A stretch of DNA of 56,342 nt from NCBI GenBank assembly GCA_023334545.1, contig JAADVB010000113.1:1-56342 (forward strand). The letters run 5' to 3'. Every line of letters begins with the position of its first letter. The first letter of the stretch is position 1. Shown here one piece after another: positions 47,290 to 56,342 of this stretch. The notes beneath the pieces were generated by a model. It was not told the DNA's origin and made no database searches. It was given only the letters and a program-made list of their open reading frames with translations. The translations under genes were made by a program, and so were the position numbers. The stretch is from Salisapilia sapeloensis. Its lineage: Eukaryota; Oomycota; Peronosporomycetes; Peronosporales; Salisapiliaceae.

Positions 47290-48447
47290 ATGCGCTGGAT
47301 TAAGCGATGGACGCATGTACGTTCACCTGCCTTGGTTTGTCAGAACTTCTCCACGGCCCCTCCGACGTCTAGGCTCAATGTAGCTGTTGTAGGCTCTGGT
47401 CGGATGGGCCAACTTCGCATCCAAGGCCTTCAATCGAGCCCTCAATTTAATCTCGTCGCCGTCATCGACGCCTTTGATAACGATACGGAGGGTATATCTC
47501 CTCCACGCTTTCCGTCTTTAAAAGCTGCTTCTGACCACTTAAGTGACACTCCACTGGACGGAGTGTGGATCGCCACACCAACACCAACGCATCACGACAT
47601 CATCCGTGAATGCCTCGAATTAAAGCAAACTCACTCTTCCTTTCCACTCGTTTCCATTGGCGTTGAAAAGCCTGTCGGTATGAACTTGGAGGAAACGGAT
47701 ACGTGCTATGAACTTTGTGAAGCAAACGATATCGACCTCGTTTGTTCTTTCCAACGACGTTTCGATCCGAGTTACGTTCGGCTAAAAGAAAGCCACGAGC
47801 TCTCTCGTCGTAGTATCCAGAGCATCCACACAGTTTTTCGAGACCATCCGATGCCACCGATTGAGTTCCTAAAGACCGGTGGCGATCCGTTTCATGACTT
47901 GGCTGTCCACGACATTGATTTCGTCTGTGACTTGTTGAACGAGTATCCTCGGCAAGTGACAGCCTTTGGGACGACCAAGAGCAGGAGTCTACAGGAGGCA
48001 AATGTCATGGACAAGGCAAGTGTCTGGTTAGAGTTTGAAACGACAGGAGCTGTGTGTACGATGGACATTAGTCGGCATAGTGCTTACGGGTATGACCAAC
48101 GGATTGAAGTGTTCTATCAGGACGGAAGTATGGCACAGGTACAGAATCCAGCTGTGGATACGTACGTCGAATACGGACATCAGATCGCGAACTCAACGTT
48201 TGTCTACTCTTTTCCACAACGATTCGTACAAGCGTATGCGCTCGAGCTACAGCATTGGGGCAACGTGATGCACCAATTGGAGCGTAAAAAAGTCACGTGG
48301 AACGCTGCGAGGATGGCGACGGTCATTAGTGAAGCGTGCCGTCTCGCTGCCGTCCACAAGTCAAGTGTGGGACTGACGTACGATAAGACAAAGCAAGTGT
48401 CTCCGACGTCCGACCCCATTCTCGAATGTACGTATGAATTCAAATGA
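47290..48447 (+). CDS. Gfo/Idh/MocA-family dehydrogenase, inositol 2-dehydrogenase-like
   Basis: The product is 385 aa. After a short N-terminal stretch rich in Arg/Trp (MRWIKRWTHVRSP), possibly a mitochondrial presequence, comes the NAD-binding Rossmann motif VAVVGSGRMGQLR (31-43). The EKP motif of the family is GVEKPVG (124-130). The catalytic stretch GGDPFHDLAVHDIDF (197-211) carries the Asp and His (about D203 and H207) that position the substrate in myo-inositol dehydrogenases (the GGxxxDxxxHD pattern). It would oxidise an inositol or similar sugar alcohol using NAD. Substrate is inferred by motif only. It is convergent with CCDC43, 12 bp apart. Confidence 0.85.
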   Translation: MRWIKRWTHVRSPALVCQNFSTAPPTSRLNVAVVGSGRMGQLRIQGLQSSPQFNLVAVIDAFDNDTEGISPPRFPSLKAASDHLSDTPLDGVWIATPTPTHHDIIRECLELKQTHSSFPLVSIGVEKPVGMNLEETDTCYELCEANDIDLVCSFQRRFDPSYVRLKESHELSRRSIQSIHTVFRDHPMPPIEFLKTGGDPFHDLAVHDIDFVCDLLNEYPRQVTAFGTTKSRSLQEANVMDKASVWLEFETTGAVCTMDISRHSAYGYDQRIEVFYQDGSMAQVQNPAVDTYVEYGHQIANSTFVYSFPQRFVQAYALELQHWGNVMHQLERKKVTWNAARMATVISEACRLAAVHKSSVGLTYDKTKQVSPTSDPILECTYEFK

Positions 48448-48459
48448 TCAAGTTGAGAC

Positions 48460-49198
48460 TTATCCAGCACCACGCTGCTTCTCTCGTTTCACCGTCCGTT
48501 GCTTGGCTTTTTCTTTTCGTAGCTTGTCCTTTTGCAACAACTCCTTTTCACGAGCGACTTTCGAGTCGTGCTCTGACTTGAGCTTCTGACGACGCTGAGC
48601 TTGCGCCTCTTGGACACGCTGCTTATTGTCGTTGGATCCGAGACTCGACGCTAGTTGGGAGTCTGCTTGCTTCTTGTCCTTGATTTTCTCCACGAGGTTT
48701 CCATCGTCATCGACCTCAGACAGGGCACTGAATCCGTAGGAAGTAATGAGTTTCTCTCGCTGAGATAACTCTTCTCTCGACCTGTTGTGTGTTAGCTATA
48801 TGGTGGATGCGAGAGGTCGAAAGCACGTACAATTGACCGCGAGCTTTGGCTTTTTCCTTCTCCTGTGCGATGGCTTGCTCCACTTTTTCCTTTTCACGAT
48901 CTCGAGCTTCCTGTTCTTTACGCAGACTTTCCACCCGCTTTTTTTCTTCTGCTTCCACAGCACTTTGTTGCTGCTGGGACTGCAGAGATGTGACTTCCCT
49001 GACCATTTGCGTGGACTGGAGGACAGACGAGATGGTCTTTTCATCAGCTTCTGTGGCTGCAGAGAAGATTTCAATGAGACTCTCAATACGGTCCTCTAGT
49101 GGAGATTCTTCGTCATCGAGGATACTCATGCCGTACGCGACATACACGTCCGGATCGAGATCGAGCGCTTCGACCTTGCCTGTCACCCACTCTTCCAT
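48460..49198 (-). CDS. CCDC43: CCDC43-family coiled-coil protein (two exons)
   Basis: Exon 1 is 48831-49198 and exon 2 is 48460-48781. The 49-nt intron (GTACGTG...CAACAG) keeps phase, giving 229 aa. The N-terminus matches CCDC43: WVTGKVEALDLDPDVYVAYG, then ILDDEESPLEDRIESLIEIF. It is followed by long charged helices (REKEKVEQAIAQEKEKAK and LKSEHDSKVAREKELLQKDK) and the central SREELSQREKLITSYGFSAL, which the splice restores. CCDC43 is conserved in eukaryotes but has no well-defined role. Length is near the human 224 aa. The very short intron is at the low end for this genome; the family alignment across it is good. Confidence 0.8.
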
Positions 49199-49625
49199 CT
49201 GAGCAATTCGTGGTTTGTGTTTGGTGTTTGAAAAGTATCTCCAAAATGAATGTACTCATTGGCTATAGGTTTTGTGATGCTTTATTGATTCGTTGATATG
49301 CTCGCGACATTTAATTCGAAGGGCTATTTCGTAGGTTTTGGATGCTCAAGAAGCGATATAAATGCTCCAAGACAAGTTCAATGACGAAAGATGATAGCGC
49401 ATGAGATTTTGTTAATTCAAAGAATCGGAGCAGATACTACTCGTAGGTTTTAACTTTACCCATTTGCCTATGTTGATCTCGACGAAACCTTGGAGCACCA
49501 AGAGCTCATTCTCATGCGACGAACGAATGAGTCGAATAAGAATTTGAAGCCACCAAACGCTCATTGTTACATATCTACACCTTGCATATATGTAAGAAAA
49601 AATTGTGAAAGGAAATTTAAGCATT
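49199..49625. other. intergenic region
   Basis: AT-rich, holding the CCDC43 promoter and the 3' end of the membrane-protein gene. No gene is seen. Confidence 0.4.
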
Positions 49626-51287
49626 TTACCGGCTAATAAGCATGGACACGGGGCAGATTGAAATCTCCAATTCATGATGAGCCCATCCAGAGGCTTCATG
49701 CTCGAACCCCCCTTTATCGAACCAGACAAGATCGAGACATATTATCAAGCTCACTACAGCTCCAAGGAAGATAATATAAAAAGCAACAAAGTTGCTTATC
49801 ATAAGCTTTGCTTTCGTGCAGGGCAACAGCGCATCTAACGTGAACACCCATTGCTGCCACAATACATAGTTCAACATTGCCATGCAAACTGCAATGTTCC
49901 AGCCGCAGAGATAGTATAGGCACATTCCTATGACTAATTGCTGACCCCAGAGAAACAGGAACTTAAAGCTAGTAGCTAAACGATACAGTACCTTTCGGTG
50001 ATAACAACTGGCGCAACCGATCATAAAGGTACCAGACAGGATCAATGACGTGGTACATACAGCATTTGCCAAAGTTGGGTACGCTTGAACTACTTTTGGA
50101 ACCATAAAAGGTAATGTAGATATGATACCGAGCATCCCAACAGCATGAAACATGCGCACCCGTCGAGCGGTCGAGCACACATGGTTCATGATAAAGCTGT
50201 AAATAACAACACACATCACGTCTTCTTGAAAAAATAAACCTCGATCAGGTGCAAGTTTCATCGTCATTACGCGCATCTTACTTGCACGTTTGCCTATAGA
50301 CCGAAGTAAAATATTATCTACTACGGGTGCAACTGCATTTGTCCGATCAGTAGGTCGAATGACTGACGCCTTGACACTCTGTACCGGGTCATTTTGATTG
50401 ACTAACACTTGCATGCATGGACTAGCTAGCTCAAGTCGAATGCGACATCTGTACATGACAGAACGAATACCTGCATGGCTTGGAACAGGCTTCTTTTTGG
50501 TGAGTTTATACGTGCGATAAGTAACCCGAATAAACACTATTGCTATCGTTATCGTCGAATTGAACTGAATGTCTTTTGCAGTGATGTGTCCTCTTGGTAA
50601 AGTGAGTACATCTTCCATCGAATGGTCATGTACCCATCCGAAAAGCACTAGAACAGTCCATGAACACATACCCAACGTTCCCAAACCCAAGAAAAGGAAC
50701 GATGTTTTCTGCAATCGCTTCACGGTTTCGCTGAAGATTGTACACATCAATTCCACCCAAATGATGATGGCCAGTACACTTCTCGTACCACCCACATACC
50801 AAAAGAACGAAAGTGTCCAAGCCATGGAGATGGTGGTGAGAAAGATGACTTCGAAGCAGGAGCATAAAATCTTCACATATTCCCAGCACATTCCGAAGAC
50901 TACGAAGACGTAGATTGGTGCGGTGAGTACAAGACTAGTGGCAACTAAAATATTTTGCGTGTCAATTGGGAGTGGATCAAGGATGGCAACTAGCCGCAGA
51001 ATAATGCCAATGCAGCATACAGGAAATAAAATCTTGTGGCATCGTTTCAAGAGTTGATTGTACGCGGAAAGTAAGCGAGGGCATAAAACAATATCTTTCA
51101 CTCTTGTAAATGCATCAAAAGTCGGCAGTTCCTCGCTTTGTATGATCTCGTACACTGGTTTCAATGTAAGTGGTCCGCCCTCGAATATAGAGGGTAAGGC
51201 CTTTCTGCGTTGGTCGATACTCTTCTGTTGCTTGAATTCACTCTTCTTTCTCACTTGCTCTTTAGTTAGAATAGACTTGATCACCAT
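49626..51287 (-). CDS. polytopic membrane protein of unknown function
   Basis: The product is 553 aa from the ATG at 51287. A soluble N-terminus of about 80 residues is followed by two blocks of hydrophobic helices (about 85-270 and 370-540), some 10-12 segments in all, with a cytosol-like basic loop between them (YRTYKLTKKKPVPSHAG through KRASKMRVMTMKL). Examples are ILVATSLVLTAPIYVFVVFG and AVVSLIICLDLVWF. The two-block plan recalls the oomycete multi-TM proteins of unknown role, and a transporter or receptor is possible. No signature of a known transporter or GPCR family is evident. The upstream 13 codons are open but begin without an ATG. It lies 121 bp downstream of the ABC-F gene on the same strand. 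Confidence 0.65.
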   Translation of the reverse strand: MVIKSILTKEQVRKKSEFKQQKSIDQRRKALPSIFEGGPLTLKPVYEIIQSEELPTFDAFTRVKDIVLCPRLLSAYNQLLKRCHKILFPVCCIGIILRLVAILDPLPIDTQNILVATSLVLTAPIYVFVVFGMCWEYVKILCSCFEVIFLTTISMAWTLSFFWYVGGTRSVLAIIIWVELMCTIFSETVKRLQKTSFLFLGLGTLGMCSWTVLVLFGWVHDHSMEDVLTLPRGHITAKDIQFNSTITIAIVFIRVTYRTYKLTKKKPVPSHAGIRSVMYRCRIRLELASPCMQVLVNQNDPVQSVKASVIRPTDRTNAVAPVVDNILLRSIGKRASKMRVMTMKLAPDRGLFFQEDVMCVVIYSFIMNHVCSTARRVRMFHAVGMLGIISTLPFMVPKVVQAYPTLANAVCTTSLILSGTFMIGCASCYHRKVLYRLATSFKFLFLWGQQLVIGMCLYYLCGWNIAVCMAMLNYVLWQQWVFTLDALLPCTKAKLMISNFVAFYIIFLGAVVSLIICLDLVWFDKGGFEHEASGWAHHELEISICPVSMLISR

Positions 51288-51408
51288 ATTAAGTCCTATC
51301 GCACCTCTCGTAGCTAGATAAGGCAAAAGGTAGAATGTCTTAAAAGTCGGAACTGAATGACCTTGATAACAAAGTTGAAGCTAAAAATAAAATGAAAGTA
51401 TTCGGTAT

Positions 51409-53148
51409 CTATTTTGTCCGTTTGCTCTTCTCCTTCTCATACTCGGTAAAGTTCCCATCAAAGAAAGTCACTTTACCCTCATCTTCAAAGGCCAAAATGT
51501 GCGTACAATTGCGATCGAGGAACCACCGGTCGTGGGAAATGACCATGGCGACACCAGGAAACTCGGTCATCGCGTTCTCAAGACTGCGTAGCGTATCGAC
51601 ATCCAAATCGTTCGTCGGTTCATCCAATAGAATGACATTCGGACCTTCGAGCAGCATCTTGGCCAGATGCACTCGGTTGCGCTCGCCGCCACTGAGCGAC
51701 GCGATTCGCTTCTCTTGCATCGGACCACGCAAGTTGAAGCTGGCAATGTAAGCACGCGTATTGATTTTGTCTCCGTTGCGTTCCACGAACTCATTGTCGT
51801 TGGAGATTTCTTCATACACCGTCCGTTTTGCATTGAGCTCATCTCGGTTCTGACTGACAAAGCCTAGGGACACGGTCTTCCCCCACTTGATATGACCGTC
51901 GTCAGGCTCTTCCATGCCAGACAATATTCGGAACAAGGTCGTTTTACCACTCCCATTGCCACCGATGATGCCGACGACAGCATGTGGCGGTACTTCAAAA
52001 CTCAAATCCTTGAAAAGCCTTCGACCGTCGTCCAACGATTTGGAAAGTTTAGAAACTTGGAGCACACGTTCGCCGAGTCGAGGTCCGTTGGGAATGGAGA
52101 TCTGACCAGCCATGATTCGGTCAGACACGGTCTCGCCACTGGACTCGAGCTGCTTGAGTCGAGCGAGACGCGCCTTGTTCATCTTCTTACTGCCCTGATG
52201 CGTCTGGGACCACGCGAGCTCTTCGTTAATTTGCTTTTGACGAATCTGATCCGCCCGTCGTTGCATGTTGAACCGGTTTTGACGCTGTTGTAGCCATACC
52301 GAATAGTTGCCTTCGTACACGTACGTGTCGCCTCGATCAAGCTCAAGGACCCATCCGGCAACATTGTCAAGGAAGTATCGGTCGTGCGTAATGGACAGAA
52401 CGGTTCCCTTGTAATCCTGTAAGAACGTCTCAAGCCATCCGACGGACTCTGCATCGAGATGGTTCGTCGGTTCATCCAGCAACAAGATATCTGGTTTCTC
52501 AAGCAGTAATCGACAAAGGGCAACGCGACGTCGCTCTCCACCAGACAATGTATCCACGTCGGCGTCTTTTGGAGGAACGCGCAAAGCAGTCATTGCTTTT
52601 TCAACTTCGAAGTTCAAGTCCCAACAGTTTAGACGCTCGATCTTTTCCTGCAGCTCCGACTGCTCTTCGAGCAGCTTGTCAAAGTCCGCATCTGGTTCCC
52701 CCATCTGCATTGACACTGCGTCGAATTTTGCCAAAAGGTCTTGACTTTCCTTGAGCCCATCCATAATGTTACCGTGCACGTCTTTGGAACTGTCAAGCGT
52801 CGGCTCTTGGGCAAGGTAGCCCATCTTGAGACCAGGCTTCACCCACTTTTCACCATCAAAGTCTGTGATGTCACCAGATAAGATACGCAATAAAGTCGAC
52901 TTGCCACTTCCGTTTGCACCCAAAACACCGATCTTTGCGCCTCGCAAAAAGCCTAGACTTAGGTGCTGAAATAGCTTGCGACCACCGCTGATGGCGAAGC
53001 TCACGTCTTTCAAGTGGCACACGAAATCGCCTGGGACACCACCGCCCGGATTACTAGCAGCATTCTTCGTGGCAAAAGCCTGTATCAAATGAGGCTGCTG
53101 CTGCCAAAGCTGGCGCTGACGCGAAGCTCGAGTGCATGCAAGCAACAT
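51409..53148 (-). CDS. ettA: EttA-like ABC-F ATPase, probably mitochondrial
   Basis: The product is 579 aa with two ABC ATPase domains and no membrane helices. NBD1 carries Walker A GANGSGKST (77-85), signature LSGGERRR (201) and Walker B ILLLDEPTNHLD. The ABC-F linker follows (YSVWLQQRQNRFNMQRRADQ...), then NBD2 with GGNGSGKTT (396-404), LSGGERNR and ILLDEPTNDLD. The sequence strongly resembles bacterial EttA, the translational throttle that acts at the ribosomal E site. The N-terminal MLLACTRASRQRQLWQQQPH is basic and lacks acids, so I infer a mitochondrial presequence and action on mitoribosomes. An organellar or bacterial origin is likely, compared with cytosolic ABC-F proteins such as GCN20. 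Start ATG is at 53148. Confidence 0.88.
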   Translation of the reverse strand: MLLACTRASRQRQLWQQQPHLIQAFATKNAASNPGGGVPGDFVCHLKDVSFAISGGRKLFQHLSLGFLRGAKIGVLGANGSGKSTLLRILSGDITDFDGEKWVKPGLKMGYLAQEPTLDSSKDVHGNIMDGLKESQDLLAKFDAVSMQMGEPDADFDKLLEEQSELQEKIERLNCWDLNFEVEKAMTALRVPPKDADVDTLSGGERRRVALCRLLLEKPDILLLDEPTNHLDAESVGWLETFLQDYKGTVLSITHDRYFLDNVAGWVLELDRGDTYVYEGNYSVWLQQRQNRFNMQRRADQIRQKQINEELAWSQTHQGSKKMNKARLARLKQLESSGETVSDRIMAGQISIPNGPRLGERVLQVSKLSKSLDDGRRLFKDLSFEVPPHAVVGIIGGNGSGKTTLFRILSGMEEPDDGHIKWGKTVSLGFVSQNRDELNAKRTVYEEISNDNEFVERNGDKINTRAYIASFNLRGPMQEKRIASLSGGERNRVHLAKMLLEGPNVILLDEPTNDLDVDTLRSLENAMTEFPGVAMVISHDRWFLDRNCTHILAFEDEGKVTFFDGNFTEYEKEKSKRTK

Positions 53149-53302
53149 GTCAGCTTCTCGAGTAGGATGTCGTGGCTGGTAGCACCTTTCTCCACATCAT
53201 GCCATCAAAGATGCGAATCAGATGTATCTTGAAGAGATTTAAAGGGGTATAATCTGATAATTGATTGGCAAGATATCAAACGGATGACTTTGCTTAATTC
53301 AA

Positions 53303-54447
53303 TTATGCTACTGCACTTAGAGGATTTACTTGGTCCTTTCCTTCCATCTTCTCTTCAAAAAGTTTCTCCACTTCTTCAATACGTGCTTTGAATCGCTTCC
53401 AGCTCTTTCGTGGCACTGGAAACATTGGTTTGTGAAGTTGTTCATGATTCCACCATCGTGCAACTACAATTTCTTTGCCTGAAGGTTTCCCACCGATGTC
53501 TTGAGAAATGAGCGTTGTCGTGAGCTGAATGACTAACTGAATACTTTCTTGCACACGTTCCTCTGGTTGATACGGATACAACTCGTCCTCTTCCACTGAT
53601 TGCACCACAACCATCGCGGACGGACGTCCGTCCATGTCTGGATCACTCGGTTTATACTCACAGAAGCAAATGACATTGATTTCGACCGTAAACCCGTCCG
53701 AGTTCTCCGTCACCATGCGGTTCTGGTGCAATGAACCCGACAGACTGTTGCCGGCGTTTTCACGTAATGCCATTTCCTCTAGCTGCGACGAAATGGAGAT
53801 GTCTAAATTCACAATTTGAAACATATTGCGATCGAAGACTTGCTTTACACTGTCTTCGTCGGTAAAGTGAACTGCCTTGCAACTGCTGTAGTCGTAGGAG
53901 CCAGACGGCAGGTCACGCTTTCTAGATTCGGACATCTCTAGACTCGGGTCGATGCCGTGAAATCGTTGCTTTATAGACTCACGACCACTGTGCATCATGT
54001 CAGGGAGTAAGGAATGGAGTAAATCGTAACGCTGTTGTGGGTCCTTTGTCAATCGAATTGCTTTTCCCAAGAAATAGACGCCACTGTCGCCCCCAAACGT
54101 ATCATTCAGGATGGATCGAGCTGCCGCCAAGGATTCGAAGTTGTGCTCTACACCATCACGCAATAGCATATTTGTACGGTGGGCATTCTCCAATGTATTC
54201 AATGCACTGCTTTGCACTACACGCTGCTTTTTTAAGTACTCGATTTGAGTTTGTAGTTCGCTCTCTTCTTCTTCCAGTCGACGTTTTTCTTCCTACCCAC
54301 CATTCAACAATCTTTATGCATGCCAATATAGTACAACAGAACTACTGATTAACACACCTTTCGAACGAGGTAGAGCGGCTTGCTTTGCTTTTTACGAGCC
54401 CGAGGAGGTCTCGAAGAGCTCGAGTCATTCGAGCTGTGCGTCGACAT
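53303..54447 (-). CDS. oomycete coiled-coil protein, M96/bZIP-like (two exons)
   Basis: Exon 1 is 54358-54447 and exon 2 is 53303-54292. The 65-nt intron (GTGTGT...GGGTAG) keeps phase, giving 359 aa. Exon 1 encodes a Ser-rich start and a basic patch (RPPRARKKQSKPLYLVRK). The splice runs straight into a helix, EEKRRLEEEESELQTQIEYL, with heptad leucines. This basic-plus-zipper-like layout and the following region (FDRNMFQIVNLDISISSQLE, then a Ser/Asn loop and FTVEINVICFCEYKP) recall the large oomycete M96/bZIP-like families with a START-like C-terminus. DNA binding is possible but the basic region lacks a canonical bZIP signature. The family guess is tentative; the splice is well supported. Confidence 0.6.
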
Positions 54448-55602
54448 TGTCGGAATGTTGTTTGTTGTGTACCTAGTTTGGCTATTTTGAAGTTTATTCT
54501 GTTTATCGTGGATGGCTTTATAAGAAGTAAAAAGAGTGGTAGTCGATTTCCACATCACATTCAAAAGACTAGTAGATTTTTCAGATATCATCTGCACTTG
54601 CATCACGCTTTCCAGCGCTTCTGTCGCCTTTGGTACTGAATTTTTTCTATTAGTTGACTGTATAGCGTATGAGACATTTGGATATGTCCTCGATACACCT
54701 CTACATGTCCAAAAGCAAATGGTATTGTATGCCATCGTGCTGTGGCTTCTGAACGTGGTGCAACCGAATGTCCATTTTCAGTCTCTAATCATTGACAGCA
54801 TGCACAAGTCCACAGAGCTCAAGGAGACTAGAAATCAACCACTGAGCCAAGATCTACACAATTATGAATCGACTTTATTCCTGTGTCATCTACAGAGAGC
54901 GCGGGTGTAGTATCTCCAGGTTACCAGTCACAGCTGTCTACTTCAACAAACTGTTATGAATTGCCCGGTGTTTCCAAAGAAATAGACAAGTAGTTTATCG
55001 ACAGTAAGTCTCTAGCTTAAACGTAATAGTGTCGCAGTTGACACTGGCGAAATGTTCTGCTTAATACTTGATACGACCTTCATGGCGATTATCATCGCTG
55101 TATCCGTGCCATTCCCTTTACTTTTCTAGTCGTTTGTTTTGATTAAAAGCATTATAAACGATTTGCGAGGAGACTGATGGATATCTACAGTGTGCATGCG
55201 TTGTACTCAAAATTGAAACCAAATTTAAAGCCGTATACGCCACTGGGATGCTATGCAAGCACAATTCTAGGCATGTCAATGGTACCGAGACTACATGAGC
55301 TGTTCAGATGTGGTGAAGTGCTTTGGTAGACAAAGGGCTATCTTGATTGGCCTTTACATCCAACAGGCAAATGTATCCTTCCACTGATTGTAAAATTTGC
55401 ATTGAAACAACACTTGGATCCACTTGTGCATCCCATGCCGACGACGTAGAAAATCTTGACCGCTAGCGATCGATGAACCTAGAGCATATCAAAATTCCAG
55501 TGCAGAACAAGAATGGAGTAAAGAAACAGATAATCCTTAAGTTGTAGATGGAAAGATAATCATCAAGTGTATATATTCACGTTTGATTTGCATCACAAAT
55601 GG
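54448..55602. other. intergenic region with a decayed-looking ORF
   Basis: Holds the upstream region of the coiled-coil gene and the 3' end of the RING gene. On the plus strand, an ATG at 55177 opens a frame that has one TAG at 55327-55329 and continues to 55449, 90 codons in all. No other gene is seen. Confidence 0.35.
55177..55449 (+). pseudogene. possible remnant ORF with one internal stop
   Basis: One frame from the ATG at 55177 reads MDIYSVHALYSKLKPNLKPY onward, meets a TAG at 55327-55329, then continues in the same frame (TKGYLDWPLHPTGKCILP...) to a TAG at 55447-55449. The composition looks coding but no family is recognised. It may be a gene broken by a single point change, or chance. 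Confidence 0.2.
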
Positions 55603-56085
55603 CTAAATATGGTCACTGTTGTTCGCGTATTCTTCTTCCTGGACACGTAGGAAGATTATAAACGCGAGGAAAAGCAGAACGTACAGTAACGTTTGGATGG
55701 TGGCAGAGTGAACTCGACACCATTGCTGGCATCGACGCCATCTTCCTGACCGAATGCGACCCCAGAAATCCTTACACAATCCCCCTGACGGCAGCTTGCT
55801 GTCTCCCTCGATGTGTATCTGAGTATGGGAGCGTGCGGCGCCATCCTGAAACCCACTCTTGCCCGTGATGGCTTGCTCCAACGCCCGATTCCGGACGGTT
55901 GTGAAATCTCCCGTAAGAAGTGGCGATCTACAGAGCGGACACGCATCGACACGGGCGAGACAAGCGTCAAGGCAAGATTGGCAGAAGCTGTGGCCGCAAC
56001 ATGTCGCTAATGTTGGAACGGCAAGCGTTTCTAGGCACACCGGACAAAGCCAATACTCCAACTCTCCAGCCGACGAGTCGCCCAT
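55603..56085 (-). CDS. RING finger E3 ubiquitin ligase with C-terminal membrane anchor
   Basis: The product is 160 aa from the ATG at 56085. A C3HC4 RING sits at about 14-52: CPVC at 14-17, CCGHSFCQSC and a final CPLC. The proline after the last cysteine-pair start and the Leu-rich core fit active RINGs that bind E2 enzymes. After a basic middle (RIRSGRWRRCQQW) comes one C-terminal TM helix (about 132-150, TLLYVLLFLAFIIFL), so the protein is tail-anchored with the RING in the cytosol. This resembles small ER or endosomal RING ligases. Substrates are unknown. The frame continues five codons upstream without an ATG. Confidence 0.82.
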   Translation of the reverse strand: MGDSSAGELEYWLCPVCLETLAVPTLATCCGHSFCQSCLDACLARVDACPLCRSPLLTGDFTTVRNRALEQAITGKSGFQDGAARSHTQIHIEGDSKLPSGGLCKDFWGRIRSGRWRRCQQWCRVHSATIQTLLYVLLFLAFIIFLRVQEEEYANNSDHI

Positions 56086-56232
56086 CTCTTCCTCTTTCAA
56101 TCAACTTTGGTACCCAAAACGATTAAACAGAAAACAGTCGTCTTATTCACTTTTGCATCCTACTCTTCATCTGTTTCTTTTTTCTCTTTCATACTTATCA
56201 CGGAAGGCCAAGACTCTCTCTACGGAAAGTCA

Positions 56233-56342
56233 ATGCCCGAAACGAAACTCCAACGCCATTACGTCCGGATACGGTCACCCAGATATGGCACGCGACTCGC
56301 CACCGCCAACGTCGTGCCCTTCACCTTCCCGTACGCGCTAGA
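56233..56342 (+). CDS. possible start of a gene running off the window
   Basis: An ATG at 56233 opens a frame that stays open to the end (36 codons): MPETKLQRHYVRIRSPRYG and onward. It lies divergent from the RING gene about 150 bp away, a natural spacing for a new gene. The stretch upstream is pyrimidine-rich with TTCAT words that could be an initiator. The fragment is too short to assign. Confidence 0.35.
   Translation, partial: MPETKLQRHYVRIRSPRYGTRLATANVVPFTFPYAL

Overview
This window is nuclear DNA from an oomycete (water mould), probably from a compact, small-intergenic genome. The case rests on several independent signs. Genes are eukaryotic, with short introns (49-170 nt) that mostly start GTAxG or GTGxG and end AG. 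Several starts are preceded by the TCATTYY-(N)-CAWTTT initiator typical of oomycetes. Gene families include START plus FYVE-like proteins, RWP-RK factors, secreted GH6 cellulases, an LPCAT-like acyltransferase with EF hands, and an oomycete coiled-coil (M96/bZIP-like) protein. I cannot name the species from sequence alone.

Layout. 1-241: start of an epoxide-hydrolase-like gene, cut by the window edge. 2190-2974: spliced FRA10AC1. 3895-5502: EF-hand acyltransferase. 5542-10736: two GH6 cellulase paralogues pointing away from each other, with a three-exon LSM2 between them. 12538-13848: START/FYVE-like protein. 14509-15716: two small unknown genes, head to head. 16185-19676: an unusual membrane protein with four predicted TM segments, ankyrin repeats and two TIR domains. 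21399-23111: a surface protein with a Cys-rich ectodomain, Ser/Thr stalk and one TM segment. 24213-31655: PDZ protein, RWP-RK factor and a very large LRR/EF-hand protein. 31767-44044: dense housekeeping block holding a small spliced unknown gene, phytochelatin synthase, a TPR protein, a lysine methyltransferase, TEDC1, WDR4/Trm82, bacterial-type AspRS, an acidic protein and coproporphyrinogen oxidase. 44127-47004: two SHAQKYF-like Myb genes on opposite strands. 47290-56085: Gfo/Idh/MocA dehydrogenase, spliced CCDC43, polytopic membrane protein, EttA-like ABC-F ATPase, spliced coiled-coil regulator and a membrane RING E3. A possible new gene starts at 56233.

Several genes only appear when short exons are joined by hand: LSM2, FRA10AC1, CCDC43, the coiled-coil regulator, and the 5' end of AspRS. 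Many convergent neighbours end within 5-45 bp of each other (TEDC1/WDR4, dehydrogenase/CCDC43, acyltransferase/GH6, AspRS/acidic protein). Between the dense blocks lie AT-rich stretches of 1-2 kb where I could build no convincing gene, though some hold short coding-like fragments.

No rRNA, tRNA, CRISPR array or intact mobile element was recognised. The strongest candidate for an undescribed system is the TM-ankyrin-TIR-TIR protein: its first TIR keeps the glutamate expected of NAD-cleaving TIRs and its second has lost it.
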